Of a DNA stretch of 64,000 bases, positions 38,275 to 46,628 are shown piece by piece; the stretch's first letter is position 1, and every line of letters starts with the position of its first letter. The notes below the pieces were generated by a model. That model worked only from the letters and a program-made list of their open reading frames with translations. It was not told the DNA's origin and ran no database searches. The translations under genes were made by a program, and so were the position numbers. The DNA comes from Variovorax saccharolyticus (GTDB lineage Bacteria; Pseudomonadota; Gammaproteobacteria; Burkholderiales; Burkholderiaceae_C), in contig NZ_JASZYT010000008.1 in the NCBI RefSeq assembly GCF_030316765.1, positions 62,001-126,000 of the forward strand, written 5' to 3'.

Positions 38275-38320
38275 CGCGGCGCCGCAGGCGCGTCACGCGG
38301 CACTGCGATCGTGCCCTTCC

Positions 38321-39187
38321 ATGCAACGCGACGACGCCTTCCTTCGCGCATGGCGCGACACCAGCGGTCCGGCGGATGACGAAGTCAGCCGGCCGCCACA
38401 GATCTACCGCACGCTCTGGATCTCCGACCTGCACCTCGGCACGCCGGGCTGCCAGGCGCGGGCGCTGCTGGACTTCCTGAAGCACACCGAGTGCGAGACG
38501 CTGTTCCTGGTCGGCGACATCATCGACGGCTGGCAACTGCGCCGCCACTGGTACTGGCCGCAGGCGCACAACGACGTGATCCAGAAGCTGCTGCGCAAGG
38601 CGCGCAAGGGCACGCGCGTGATCTTCATCCCCGGCAATCACGACGAGTTCGCGCGCAAGTACCTGCAGCACAACTTCGGCGGCATCGACGTCGCCGAGGA
38701 GTGGATCCACGAGACCGCCGACGGCCGCAAGCTGTGGGTCATGCACGGCGACCTGTTCGACGGCGTGATCCAGTGCGCCAAGTGGCTGGCGCATGTGGGC
38801 GACTCGCTCTACGAGTTCACGCTCAAGCTGAACCGGCATCTGAACTCGCTGCGCGCGCGCATGGGGCTGCCGTACTGGTCGCTGTCCAAGTACCTCAAGC
38901 TCAAGGTCAAGCGCGCGGTCAGCTATGTCGGCGACTTCGAGAGCGCGGTGGCCCGCGAGGCCCGCCGGCGCGGCGTGCAGGGCGTGGTCTGCGGCCACAT
39001 CCATCACGCCGAGCTGAGGGACATCGACGGCATCCTCTACGCCAACGACGGCGACTGGGTCGAGAGCCTCACGGCGCTGGCCGAGCATGCCGACGGCAGG
39101 CTCGAGATCCTCCATTGGGCCGGTCAGCTGCCGGCCCGGTCCGGCGCAACGACGGCGGCCGCGCGGCGTGCGCCGGTGCACGCATGA
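38321..39187 (+). CDS. plcP: PlcP-like phospholipase C (calcineurin-type metallophosphoesterase)
   Basis: A 288-residue cytosolic or membrane-associated hydrolase of the family often annotated as UDP-2,3-diacylglucosamine diphosphatase. Metal-site motifs in order: SDLHLG, GDIIDGW, GNHDEF, MHGDLFD, GHIHHAE. Segments WYWPQAHNDVIQKLLRKARKG and YANDGDWVES resemble PlcP of rhizobia and marine bacteria, which removes phosphorylated head groups from phospholipids under phosphate starvation, leaving diacylglycerol. Two features favour PlcP over LpxH: the overlapping glycosyltransferase gene (ATGA) and a PHO box upstream. LpxH-like activity is not excluded. Confidence 0.8.
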   Translation: MQRDDAFLRAWRDTSGPADDEVSRPPQIYRTLWISDLHLGTPGCQARALLDFLKHTECETLFLVGDIIDGWQLRRHWYWPQAHNDVIQKLLRKARKGTRVIFIPGNHDEFARKYLQHNFGGIDVAEEWIHETADGRKLWVMHGDLFDGVIQCAKWLAHVGDSLYEFTLKLNRHLNSLRARMGLPYWSLSKYLKLKVKRAVSYVGDFESAVAREARRRGVQGVVCGHIHHAELRDIDGILYANDGDWVESLTALAEHADGRLEILHWAGQLPARSGATTAAARRAPVHA

Positions 39188-40350
39188 GCGGGACCTCCGG
39201 CACGCGGACCGTCGACCTCGTCTACTTCAACGCCGGCGGCGGCCACCGTGCTTCGGCGCTGGCGCTGGAAGCGGCGATCCTGCGCGCCGGCCTGCCGTGG
39301 ACCGTTCGGCGGGTCAACCTGCGCGAGGTGCTCGACCCGAAGGACAGCTTCCGCAGGCTGACCGGCATGGACCCCGAGGACGTCTACAACAAGCGGCTCG
39401 CGCGCGGCTGGACGCTGGGCCTGGCGCAGGAACTGAAGCTGCTACAGGGCATGATCCGATGGAGCCACTCGGCGCTGGTGCGGTCGCTGCAGCAGCATTG
39501 GCTGGCGACCGAGCCCGACATGGTGGTGTCGCTGATCCCGAACTTCAACCGCGCGCTGTGCGAGTCGCTGGCCTCGACCCTGCCGGGCGTTCCCTACGTG
39601 ACCGTGCTGACCGACCTGGCCGACCACCCGCCCCATTTCTGGATCGAGGAGGGCCTGGACCAGCACCTGGTGTGCGGCTCGCCGAAGGCGGTGCAGCAGG
39701 CCCGCTCGGCCGGCTATGCGGGCGATCGGATCCACGCCAGCTCGGGCATGCTGATGCGCTCGGCGTTCCATGAGGCGCCGCCGATCGACCGCGCCGTCGA
39801 GCGCCGGCGGCTGGGGCTCGATGCGCAGCGGCCGACCGGCATCGTGCTGTTCGGCGGCCAGGGCTCCAAGGCGATGCTCGGGATCGCGAAGCGCCTGCCC
39901 GAGACGCCGCTGATCCTTGCCTGCGGCCACAACGCGGCGCTGGCCCGGGCCCTGCGTGCGCTGCCGGCGGCCGCGCCGCGGCTGGTGCTGGAGTTCACGC
40001 CCGACATCGCGCGCTACATGCAGCTGGCCGACTTCTTCATCGGCAAGCCCGGCCCGGGCAGCCTGAGCGAGGCGGTGCAGATGCAGCTGCCGGTGATCGT
40101 GGTGCGCAACCGCTGGACGCTGCCGCAGGAGCGCTACAACGCCCAGTGGGTGCGCGAGCAGGGCGTCGGGCTGGTGTGCGGCAGCTTTGCCGGCGTGGCG
40201 CAGGCGGTCGATGCGCTGACCGGGGAACTGGAGCGCTACCGGTCGGCGACGCAAAGGGTGCGCAACCGGGCGATGTTCGAGCTGCCGGAGATCCTGCAGG
40301 GGATCATGGCGCAGGCGGAACTGGCGCCAATTGCCCTCATAGGAGGCTGA
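39184..40350 (+). CDS. MGDG synthase-like diacylglycerol glycosyltransferase (GT28 fold)
   Basis: A 388-residue GT-B glycosyltransferase. The N-terminal glycine-rich loop FNAGGGHRASALALE is the MurG/monogalactosyldiacylglycerol synthase motif; LTDLADHPPHFWI follows; the C-terminal nucleotide-sugar site is LADFFIGKPGPGSLSEAVQMQ. It would glycosylate diacylglycerol released by PlcP to make phosphorus-free membrane glycolipid, as the Agt/Pgt enzymes do in Agrobacterium. The sugar cannot be read from sequence. Translationally coupled to plcP by 4-nt overlap. Confidence 0.85.
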   Translation: MSGTSGTRTVDLVYFNAGGGHRASALALEAAILRAGLPWTVRRVNLREVLDPKDSFRRLTGMDPEDVYNKRLARGWTLGLAQELKLLQGMIRWSHSALVRSLQQHWLATEPDMVVSLIPNFNRALCESLASTLPGVPYVTVLTDLADHPPHFWIEEGLDQHLVCGSPKAVQQARSAGYAGDRIHASSGMLMRSAFHEAPPIDRAVERRRLGLDAQRPTGIVLFGGQGSKAMLGIAKRLPETPLILACGHNAALARALRALPAAAPRLVLEFTPDIARYMQLADFFIGKPGPGSLSEAVQMQLPVIVVRNRWTLPQERYNAQWVREQGVGLVCGSFAGVAQAVDALTGELERYRSATQRVRNRAMFELPEILQGIMAQAELAPIALIGG

Positions 40351-40369
40351 TCGCCAGCTGCGCTGTTTT

Positions 40370-41347
40370 TCAGTCGACCTTCAAGTTCGCCGCTTTCACT
40401 ATACGGCCGTATTTGTCGACTTCCTCAATGAGGAAGGAGCGGAATGTGTCGGGCATGGTTCCCAGCGACTGCATCCCCTCGGTCGCCAGCGTCTCGCGCA
40501 CATCGGGAAGCTGCATGATGCGAAGGACCTCCGAATTGACCTTCGAGACGATCTCCGTCGGAGTGCCATTTGGAGCAACCATTCCATACCAGGTACTTGA
40601 TTCGAACCCGGAAAAACCTGATTCGATGAACGTAGGTATGTCTTCCATGCTGCTTTGTCGACGGCTCGAGGCGATGGCGAGGGCCTTGATCCTCCCGGTC
40701 TGGACGTGCTGCTGCACATCCGCCACATTGGCAAACATCATGCTGACCTCTCCTGAGAGCATCGCGATGACAGCGGGAGCCGTGCCCGCGTAGGGTACGT
40801 GAACGACATCTATGGCCGCGAGTGCCTTGAACATCTCGCCGGACAAGTGTTGAATCGAGCCAGGACCGATGGACGCGTAATTGAGCTTGCCGGGACGGGC
40901 TCGAGCCAATGCAATCAACTCGTCCAACCGGTTGACCTTGAGAGATGCCGGGACTACCAGCAGATGAGGGGTCCGCGCTAGTTGGCTGATGGGTGAAAAA
41001 TCCTTGAGAAGATCGTATGGAAGCTTCGGTCGGAGCGTCGAATTGATCGCCGCGCTATTGGCGATCATCAGAAGCGTATATCCGTCTGGAGAAGCATTGG
41101 AAACCAGCTCCGTACCGATCACCGTTCCGCCGCCAGGTCGATTGTCCACGACTACCGGCTGCCCCCAACTTTCGAGCATGTGGGTCTGCAGGATGCGCGC
41201 CAGCCGATCCATTGATCCACCCGCCACGAACGGCACCACAATCCGTATCGGCTTTGTCGGGTAGCCTTGCGCCAGTGCGCAGGGCGGAGCCAACAGGAAG
41301 ACGATCGCAGCAAGAAGGCAGGTGCGGCGGCGAATGAGCTTGGCCAC
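40370..41347 (-). CDS. Bug family (TctC-type) substrate-binding protein
   Basis: A 325-residue periplasmic binding protein with a signal peptide (AAIVFLLAPPCALA-QG) followed by the family signature YPTKPIRIVVPFVAGGSMD and PGGGTVIGTELV. Its base composition is less GC-rich than the flanking backbone and matches the three genes upstream, so it appears to be the last gene of the accessory operon; the subtilase stop is only 25 bp before it. The ligand is unknown. Convergent with the glycosyltransferase gene across 19 bp. Confidence 0.87.
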   Translation of the reverse strand: MAKLIRRRTCLLAAIVFLLAPPCALAQGYPTKPIRIVVPFVAGGSMDRLARILQTHMLESWGQPVVVDNRPGGGTVIGTELVSNASPDGYTLLMIANSAAINSTLRPKLPYDLLKDFSPISQLARTPHLLVVPASLKVNRLDELIALARARPGKLNYASIGPGSIQHLSGEMFKALAAIDVVHVPYAGTAPAVIAMLSGEVSMMFANVADVQQHVQTGRIKALAIASSRRQSSMEDIPTFIESGFSGFESSTWYGMVAPNGTPTEIVSKVNSEVLRIMQLPDVRETLATEGMQSLGTMPDTFRSFLIEEVDKYGRIVKAANLKVD

Positions 41348-41372
41348 TATGCCTCCGATGAAGATTTGCCTG

Positions 41373-42740
41373 CTACGGAATGAGGCCGAGCAGGCGTGCC
41401 GCCGCTACTGGTCGAATGACGCCATGTCCGTAGTTGGGGTTCCAACCACCCGGAGGAAACGGATGCGCAGACTGCCGCAGTGCATTGTTGAGAACTGCGG
41501 GGGAAGCATTCAAAGGCGGTAGCCTCGTCCGGATCGCCGCTATGGATCCAGCTGCGACAGGACAGGATGCCGAGGTTCCTGTGTCGGGTCGATTTCGCCC
41601 AGCTGCCGTTGACCCTAGAAAATGTGTGTATGCAACCAAATCCGGCTTCTGTGGATTGGGCATTCCTGCAATGGCCGGTCCCCTGGATGAGTAGCCGACG
41701 AGTCCGTAGTTTGTATCGCAACCGCCGACGGTAAGTACCTCAGGGTAAGCTGCGGCGCCGTTGATCGCGCCTGCTGTCCGGCGCAAACAGGGGGGCGCAG
41801 GGCAGTTGACGCCGCAGTTCCCGGCCGCGAACACGACGTCCGCGCGCGCGATGCGGGCAAGAATCCATACCAGCCCACGGAACGGGTGATTCGGATTGTC
41901 AATGAATCGTCCCGGGTGATTGGCCGGAAAATCCAGCGACGGATGGTAGATGCCCCAACTGTTGGAAATGACCAGCGCCGGCGCGCGAATGCTGGGATTC
42001 GCGCTCGTCTTCCAAGAATAGAGGAGCTTCGAATAAGCGACGATCATCGGCGCAAGCGTGACTTGAGCAGAGTGATCGACGCGTCCAAGCAGAGCAGCGT
42101 AATCAAGCAACGTGGCTTGGGGAGCAACCAGGACCGCGTCGTAAGCCGACATCGTGCCGTGACCAAGGCGGTGCCAAAACGCTGGCGTGGCCACAGTGCT
42201 TGGGGTCCACGAGTTGGCGCCATCCTTCCTGAACGCGAACCCCAGGGCTTTCTCAAGATGTGGCGCATATATGCCGGTGTCGACGATTGCTATCGCAACC
42301 CCGCTTCCGTCCAGCCCGTTGAGGCGAAGCGTCGTCGTGTCGAGCCTTGTCTGGACATCGACATTGTTGCCAATCGATCGACTGGTCCCGCAGGTGAGGT
42401 GGGGCTGCACTGGCGGATCAGCGAAAAATTCTTCCGGAATCTCGCCGTCGTCGTCGACCTCGATTGAGCCCGCAACAAGAAACTTCTTGGATGTCTCGGG
42501 ATGCATCAAGAGTCTAAGGTCGATTCTCTCGATTTCTGCTTCATCGAAGATCTCACCGGTTCCGATCGGAACGACGACCGGAGGAAAATCCAGCGTGAAG
42601 CCTTCAGGCATGAGCCGTTGGCAATGCTCTTGGAACTCGACAGTAGGAGAGATGCTGCCTTCCAGAAGTCTCAAGGCGGCGCTTTGCAAGCTCTCGTTGG
42701 AGTCCAGGACCGCAAGGACACGTAGTCGCCCATTTTTCAT
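41373..42740 (-). CDS. S8 family (subtilisin-like) serine peptidase
   Basis: A 455-residue protein with an N-terminal ~135-residue region of unknown type (MKNGRLRVLAVLDSNESLQ...) that lacks an obvious signal peptide, then a subtilase domain. Catalytic triad: Asp in AIVDTGIYAPH, His in GHGTMSA, Ser in GTSASCPVAAG; the oxyanion Asn is in VFAAGNCGVNC. Several cysteines cluster there (CGVNCPAPPC). ATG 42740 has GGGAG six bases upstream; another ATG at 42755 is possible. Third in the low-GC operon. Confidence 0.87.
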   Translation of the reverse strand: MKNGRLRVLAVLDSNESLQSAALRLLEGSISPTVEFQEHCQRLMPEGFTLDFPPVVVPIGTGEIFDEAEIERIDLRLLMHPETSKKFLVAGSIEVDDDGEIPEEFFADPPVQPHLTCGTSRSIGNNVDVQTRLDTTTLRLNGLDGSGVAIAIVDTGIYAPHLEKALGFAFRKDGANSWTPSTVATPAFWHRLGHGTMSAYDAVLVAPQATLLDYAALLGRVDHSAQVTLAPMIVAYSKLLYSWKTSANPSIRAPALVISNSWGIYHPSLDFPANHPGRFIDNPNHPFRGLVWILARIARADVVFAAGNCGVNCPAPPCLRRTAGAINGAAAYPEVLTVGGCDTNYGLVGYSSRGPAIAGMPNPQKPDLVAYTHFLGSTAAGRNRPDTGTSASCPVAAGSIAAIRTRLPPLNASPAVLNNALRQSAHPFPPGGWNPNYGHGVIRPVAAARLLGLIP

Positions 42741-42793
42741 CGGCTGCTCCCGCATTGGTCAAGATGACTCGCCGCACTGCACCTGAGGGCGCA

Positions 42794-43627
42794 CTATTCG
42801 TTCAATGCCGCCGCACGCGTGTTCTGATAGAGCGGGCACTGCCGCAAGATCGGAAAGATGAGGTTCGCCGCTTGCACTCCCGCCGCGTTGTCGGTGGCGA
42901 AGTGCAATCCGGCGATCAGGCGGTTGACCGAGATTCTCCGGACAAGCTCGTCCAGAGAGTCGTGCACTTCCTGCGGCACCACCTCCTTCAGGCATAGCGC
43001 GGTCAATCGGGCGATGAGCGCGTGTCCAGCAGGGTATGCGGAATGCCCCGGCACTCCGACCGGCGGGTAGAGGGTCGGACAGATCTGCGATGGCCGCGCC
43101 CGATTGAATTGGCGCTTCAAGTGAACCATCATCAATTCGCCTACCCTCGCGGCCAGTTTCATCAGAAGGTAGGTTTGCGGATGGGACGCCCCGTTGATCA
43201 TCAACAGGTGAAGCAATTCAAGCTGGAAGTTCTGATCTTGTTCCAGGATTTCGCCAAGCGCCTCTGGACGTTCAGTCACTGCAAGAACCCGCAATCGGTC
43301 GATCTCGGTCATCACCGCCGGGGAGTTGTTCGCGTCGGGGTTCGGGAGGGCGCCAGCGACCGCTTTCCAGTCTTCTGCCCCGGCAGGGCCGACCGCGAGG
43401 AACTCTGGCAGTATCGAGAGCGACAACAGGTCCGGATCCCAGCGCTTGTCGTTGATGGCAAACGTGGCATTGACGTTCAACTGCTGTATTTGAAAATCTG
43501 CAAGAGGACGATCGGCTCGCATCGCGAAACTCGATCGTCGTCCCCCGCCGCCGCTCGAATCGGACCATCCTGCACCGGTTGGATCGAACCAACCGGCTCC
43601 CAAGCCTCCTGCCCATCCTGCGCCCAT
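42794..43627 (-). CDS. PAP2 / vanadium haloperoxidase-fold protein with GAGW-repeat N terminus
   Basis: A 277-residue protein without signal peptide. Residues 1-30 hold three GAGW motifs in a Gly-rich stretch. The C-terminal half has the acid phosphatase/haloperoxidase site: KRQFNRARP (K-x6-RP), GHSAYPAGHA (PSGH-like) and RLIAGLHFATDN. It could be a soluble phosphatase or a haloperoxidase; sequence alone does not decide. The middle segment TEIDRLRVLAVTERPEALGEI shares its RLRVLAV with the subtilase N terminus (NGRLRVLAVLDSNESL), suggesting a common small helper domain. GGAG favours ATG 43627. Confidence 0.8.
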   Translation of the reverse strand: MGAGWAGGLGAGWFDPTGAGWSDSSGGGGRRSSFAMRADRPLADFQIQQLNVNATFAINDKRWDPDLLSLSILPEFLAVGPAGAEDWKAVAGALPNPDANNSPAVMTEIDRLRVLAVTERPEALGEILEQDQNFQLELLHLLMINGASHPQTYLLMKLAARVGELMMVHLKRQFNRARPSQICPTLYPPVGVPGHSAYPAGHALIARLTALCLKEVVPQEVHDSLDELVRRISVNRLIAGLHFATDNAAGVQAANLIFPILRQCPLYQNTRAAALNE

Positions 43628-43694
43628 AGTTCGCTCCATTCAGGTTGTCTGTCAACAAGAATGCATCTGCGTACTTTCCGCCTCAGGCCCGAGC

Positions 43695-45506
43695 TTATTC
43701 TCCCGAGGGCAGTCCTGCAAGCTTCAGTCGTTCAAGGAACTCCGAACGCAATGAACTTGTGAGCGGACACCAACGAGCATATTCCTGCAAGGTGAAGCGT
43801 GGCTGAACTTGTTGGAGCACATTGGCCACATGCCGTGCTTCCTCGATCTGTCCCAAGGCAACGAGACTGCCGATGAGCCAACGCAGCGTCGAACAGAGAT
43901 TCGGATTGAGCTCCATTCCTTTGCGCCCCCAGATGACGGACTGCTCAAAAGTTCCGTTCACGTAGTGGGCCGCGCAGAGGAACGCAAGATAGTAGAACGC
44001 CTGTGTATCCACGGGCGACAACCGAAGGCCTCTCTCCGCGCGCGCGACCGCTGCCGCCCCATCTCCCTTGTACGAGTAAGTGCCGCTGCTCAGCGCCCAG
44101 ACCATTGCGTTGCTCGGCGCGGCGTCGAGGGCGCGATCGAAGATCGCGATGGCCGCGTCAAAGTCCCTGAACAGTACCGACTTGGTGTGTCCGTGGACCG
44201 CCAGTGAAAACCCGTCCGTTGGATCCCGTTCCACTGCCGCCGATGCAAGGCGCGCCGCTTCCCTGGAATCGGCTTCCTGGTCGTGCGTCCAACCCTGGTT
44301 CACATTGTGAATGTGCCAAAGGGCCGCGTAGGTGTAAGCGGCCGGATAGCTGTCGTCCAGTTCGATGGCCTTCGCGAGTAGTCCTCGTGCCCTGGAGAAC
44401 TCCGCGAACTTCATTCGGTAGATCAAGTCGATCGCTTGCATCACCAGATCGTAGGCATTCATGCTGCGAGGGCGCTTGCGTCGAGCCCTCGCCAACTCGG
44501 CTTCCCGCACGCGAGGGGCGATGCTCCAGACAATTCTGCTGGCCAGCCGGTCCTGCAGCTCGAAGAGTTGCGCCATCTCGCCGTCGTAGCGGTCGGCCCA
44601 GATGACCGAATTGGTTTCGAGGTCAGCCAACTCCGCACCGATTCGCAATCGACCGCCCGTTCGCCGCACGTTGCCGCTGAGGACGTATCTGACCCCCATT
44701 TTTTCGCCGATCGTCTGCACGTCCGGTGAGCCGATCCCGTACGTCAAGGCCGAGGTGCGGGCAATGACGAGCAGGCCTTTGATGCTCGCCAGAGTAAAGA
44801 TGATGTCCTCGACGATCCCGCTTCCGAAATAGGTCTCGCTTGGATCTGCTCCCAGGTTCTTGAAGGGCAGAACGACGATCGACGGTATCTTTGCGCGTCC
44901 AGCGGTCCGACTTCGTGTAGCGCCCATCAACCCGGGGGTCGCGCTCGCAACCCTCAGCGCGTATGCGCGTACCGGACGCACGATGTTCTTCAAGCGAAGA
45001 TCGCCAAGATCGTCGAGAGGAATGGAGATGGCAGAGCCAACATGCTCGCGGATGGCAGCAGAGATCAGAATTCCGCCAGGGGATGCCAGTTGTTCCAGCC
45101 GCGCTGCAATGTTGACGCCGGCGCCGTAGATGTCGTCGGGCTCAACGATGAAGTCCCCTACGTTCAATCCCATGCGAAGCTCGATCTTCCGATCCGGTGC
45201 CTGGGCGTGCTCGTCTGCGCTGATCTCGCTCTGAAGATGGATCGCGCAATTGAGGCCGTCGAGCGCGCTGTCGAAGGTCGCAAGAAAGCCGTCTCCAGTG
45301 TTCCTCACAATCTGACCTCTGAACGCGACAACGCTCGGGTTGACTATGTTGGTTCGAACATCCCGGAGCCGTATGTGGGTCTCCGTTTCAGCTGCTTCGG
45401 TAAGGCGGGCATACCCTACGACATCGGCAGCCAGTATCGTGAGCAGCCGCCGGGAAAGAATTCCAGGAGAGAGGCCAGACAGATGGACGCCCTTTTCGGA
45501 GTTCAT
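43695..45506 (-). CDS. Class III adenylate/guanylate cyclase with TolB-like domain and TPR repeats
   Basis: A ~603-residue protein, first gene of the accessory operon. Residues ~15-190 are a cyclase homology domain: metal Asp in ILAADVVGYARL and NTGDGFLATF, and DIYGAGVNIAARLE at the nucleotide-binding end. Residues ~220-350 are a TolB/FlgO-like domain (SIVVLPFKNLG, YVLSGNVRRTGGRLRIGAEL). The rest is TPR-like (PAAYTYAALWHIHNV, LRLSPVDTQAFYYLAFL). This architecture is common in rhizobia. It probably makes cAMP in response to an unknown signal. ATG 45506 chosen; the frame is open further upstream. Confidence 0.85.
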   Translation of the reverse strand: MNSEKGVHLSGLSPGILSRRLLTILAADVVGYARLTEAAETETHIRLRDVRTNIVNPSVVAFRGQIVRNTGDGFLATFDSALDGLNCAIHLQSEISADEHAQAPDRKIELRMGLNVGDFIVEPDDIYGAGVNIAARLEQLASPGGILISAAIREHVGSAISIPLDDLGDLRLKNIVRPVRAYALRVASATPGLMGATRSRTAGRAKIPSIVVLPFKNLGADPSETYFGSGIVEDIIFTLASIKGLLVIARTSALTYGIGSPDVQTIGEKMGVRYVLSGNVRRTGGRLRIGAELADLETNSVIWADRYDGEMAQLFELQDRLASRIVWSIAPRVREAELARARRKRPRSMNAYDLVMQAIDLIYRMKFAEFSRARGLLAKAIELDDSYPAAYTYAALWHIHNVNQGWTHDQEADSREAARLASAAVERDPTDGFSLAVHGHTKSVLFRDFDAAIAIFDRALDAAPSNAMVWALSSGTYSYKGDGAAAVARAERGLRLSPVDTQAFYYLAFLCAAHYVNGTFEQSVIWGRKGMELNPNLCSTLRWLIGSLVALGQIEEARHVANVLQQVQPRFTLQEYARWCPLTSSLRSEFLERLKLAGLPSGE

Positions 45507-45783
45507 TTGCAGTGTCGGGTTACTCGGCCGCACCTCCTGTAGTGCCCTAGGAATGTACGTCCGTCGATGCCAAAGCAACAGTGGCAAACCCTTCTTTCGG
45601 TCTGCGCAGGCAGTATAGGACGACGAAACGCCGACGCCCTCTCCGACTCTGAACGGCTTGCTTCGAAGATGCCTTTGGCGAAAACCGATCGCCGCACGAG
45701 AAGTGGTCGCCGCCGTCATCCTGGTCTCTGTGTGCGGGTTGGATCGGCGGCCAGATCGGGCGGTGACACCCCGGCAAAAGAAA
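45507..45783. other. Leader region between cyclase operon and tRNA-Met, no gene recognised
   Basis: About 280 bp with no convincing coding sequence. It should contain the promoter of the cyclase operon on the minus strand; I could not identify clear -35/-10 elements. An AGGAGGT sits ~24 bases before the chosen cyclase ATG, too far for that start. An open frame crossing this region on the plus strand runs through the tRNA antisense and is spurious. Confidence 0.5.
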
Positions 45784-45812
45784 AGCCCCGCAAGTCGTTG
45801 ACTCGCAGGGCT
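45784..45812 (-). terminator. Terminator downstream of tRNA-Met
   Basis: Imperfect inverted repeat with arms AGCCCCGCAAGTC and GACTCGCAGGGCT (two mismatches) around a GTT loop. On the minus strand it is followed by TTTTCTTTT, fitting termination of the tRNA transcript 12 bases after the tRNA 3' end. Confidence 0.8.
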
Positions 45813-45823
45813 TTCTTGGATTC

Positions 45824-45900
45824 TGGTGGCTCTTCACGGACTCGAACCGCGGACCTGTGGATTATGATTCCATCGCTCTAACCGACTGAGCTAAAGAGCC
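45824..45900 (-). tRNA. tRNA-Met (CAT anticodon)
   Basis: A 77-nt cloverleaf including an encoded 3' CCA. Acceptor arms GGCTCTT and AAGAGCC pair perfectly; D-arm GCTC..GAGC; anticodon loop ATCATAA with anticodon CAT; T-arm CGCGG-TTCGAGT-CCGTG. The GGAATCATAATCC anticodon arm resembles elongator tRNA-Met of Burkholderiales. A lysidine-modified tRNA-Ile2 also has CAT and cannot be fully excluded. Confidence 0.93.
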
Positions 45901-45959
45901 GAGCCCAGGATTATATCCTTTTTGGCGCCGACTTCAGCCGCCCTCCCGAAAATCTGCCG

Positions 45960-46628
45960 ATGCCTTCGCCCGCCGCGATCCCTGGTGACCTCGATGCCCT
46001 GCCGGACGAGCAGCTGATGGCGGCCTACGCCGGCGGTGACGCCCACGCCTTCGACGCGCTCTACGCGCGGCATGAGAGCGCCTTGTACCGCTTCATCCGC
46101 CGCCTGCTGGGCATGCGGCTGGCGGCCGAGGCGGACGATGTGTTCCAGGCGACCTGGGGGCGCGTCGTCTCGGCCCGCGACAGCTATTCGCCGCAGCGCG
46201 CGAACTGGCGCGCCTGGGCTTTCACGATCGCCTACGGCCTGGCCATGGACCGGCTGCACACCAGCGGGAGGCAGGTCGCCTTCTACGCGCACGACGAGGA
46301 TGGCGACGGCCTCGAGGCGGCACGGCTGTTCGCCCGCGGCCTGCTGCGCGATGGCGACCCGGCCGCCGACGATGCCGCGAATCCGTCGGCGCAGGAACTG
46401 GCGTTCTGGCAGGCCGCCGGCCGGCGCCTGATCGCCTGCCTCGACGAACTCCCGGACGACCAGCGCGGGGCCTTCCTGCTGCACCACGAGGATGGCTTCA
46501 CGGTGGCGGCGATGGCGGCGGCCCTCGACCTCGACGCCGACACCGTCCGCACCCGCCTGCGATTCGGCCTTAGGAAGCTGCGTGGCTGCATGGAGCGCTA
46601 CCTGTCGGTGCTGGGGCGGCGCGAATGA
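45960..46628 (+). CDS. ECF-type RNA polymerase sigma factor
   Basis: A 222-residue sigma70-family factor. Region 2 is visible at residues ~22-95 (DAHAFDALYARHESALYRFIRRLLG, EADDVFQATWGRV, NWRAWAFTIAYGLAMDRL); region 4 at ~160-215 (LPDDQRGAFLLHHEDGFTVAAMA, DADTVRTRLRFGLRKLRG). A spacer of ~50 acidic/Ala-rich residues separates them, longer than usual. The overlapping downstream gene encodes a membrane protein that is the likely anti-sigma factor. Targets unknown. Confidence 0.87.
   Translation: MPSPAAIPGDLDALPDEQLMAAYAGGDAHAFDALYARHESALYRFIRRLLGMRLAAEADDVFQATWGRVVSARDSYSPQRANWRAWAFTIAYGLAMDRLHTSGRQVAFYAHDEDGDGLEAARLFARGLLRDGDPAADDAANPSAQELAFWQAAGRRLIACLDELPDDQRGAFLLHHEDGFTVAAMAAALDLDADTVRTRLRFGLRKLRGCMERYLSVLGRRE

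Noticed and set aside
35879..39181. Very long open frame (~1100 codons) on the minus strand across mpg, the fusion gene and plcP
   Set aside because: Only its last 197 codons (mpg) look like protein. The rest is Arg/Ala/Pro-rich shadow sequence, typical of GC-rich DNA, antisense to or out of frame with recognised genes.
40370..45506. Classical phage or toxin-antitoxin defence island
   Set aside because: No integrase, phage structural gene, restriction enzyme, toxin or antitoxin is recognisable; only composition and gene mix are unusual.
45567..45881. Plus-strand open frame ending in a Ser/Arg-rich tail
   Set aside because: It runs through the terminator and the tRNA-Met in antisense; its C-terminal residues are the well-known artefact of translating a tRNA complement.
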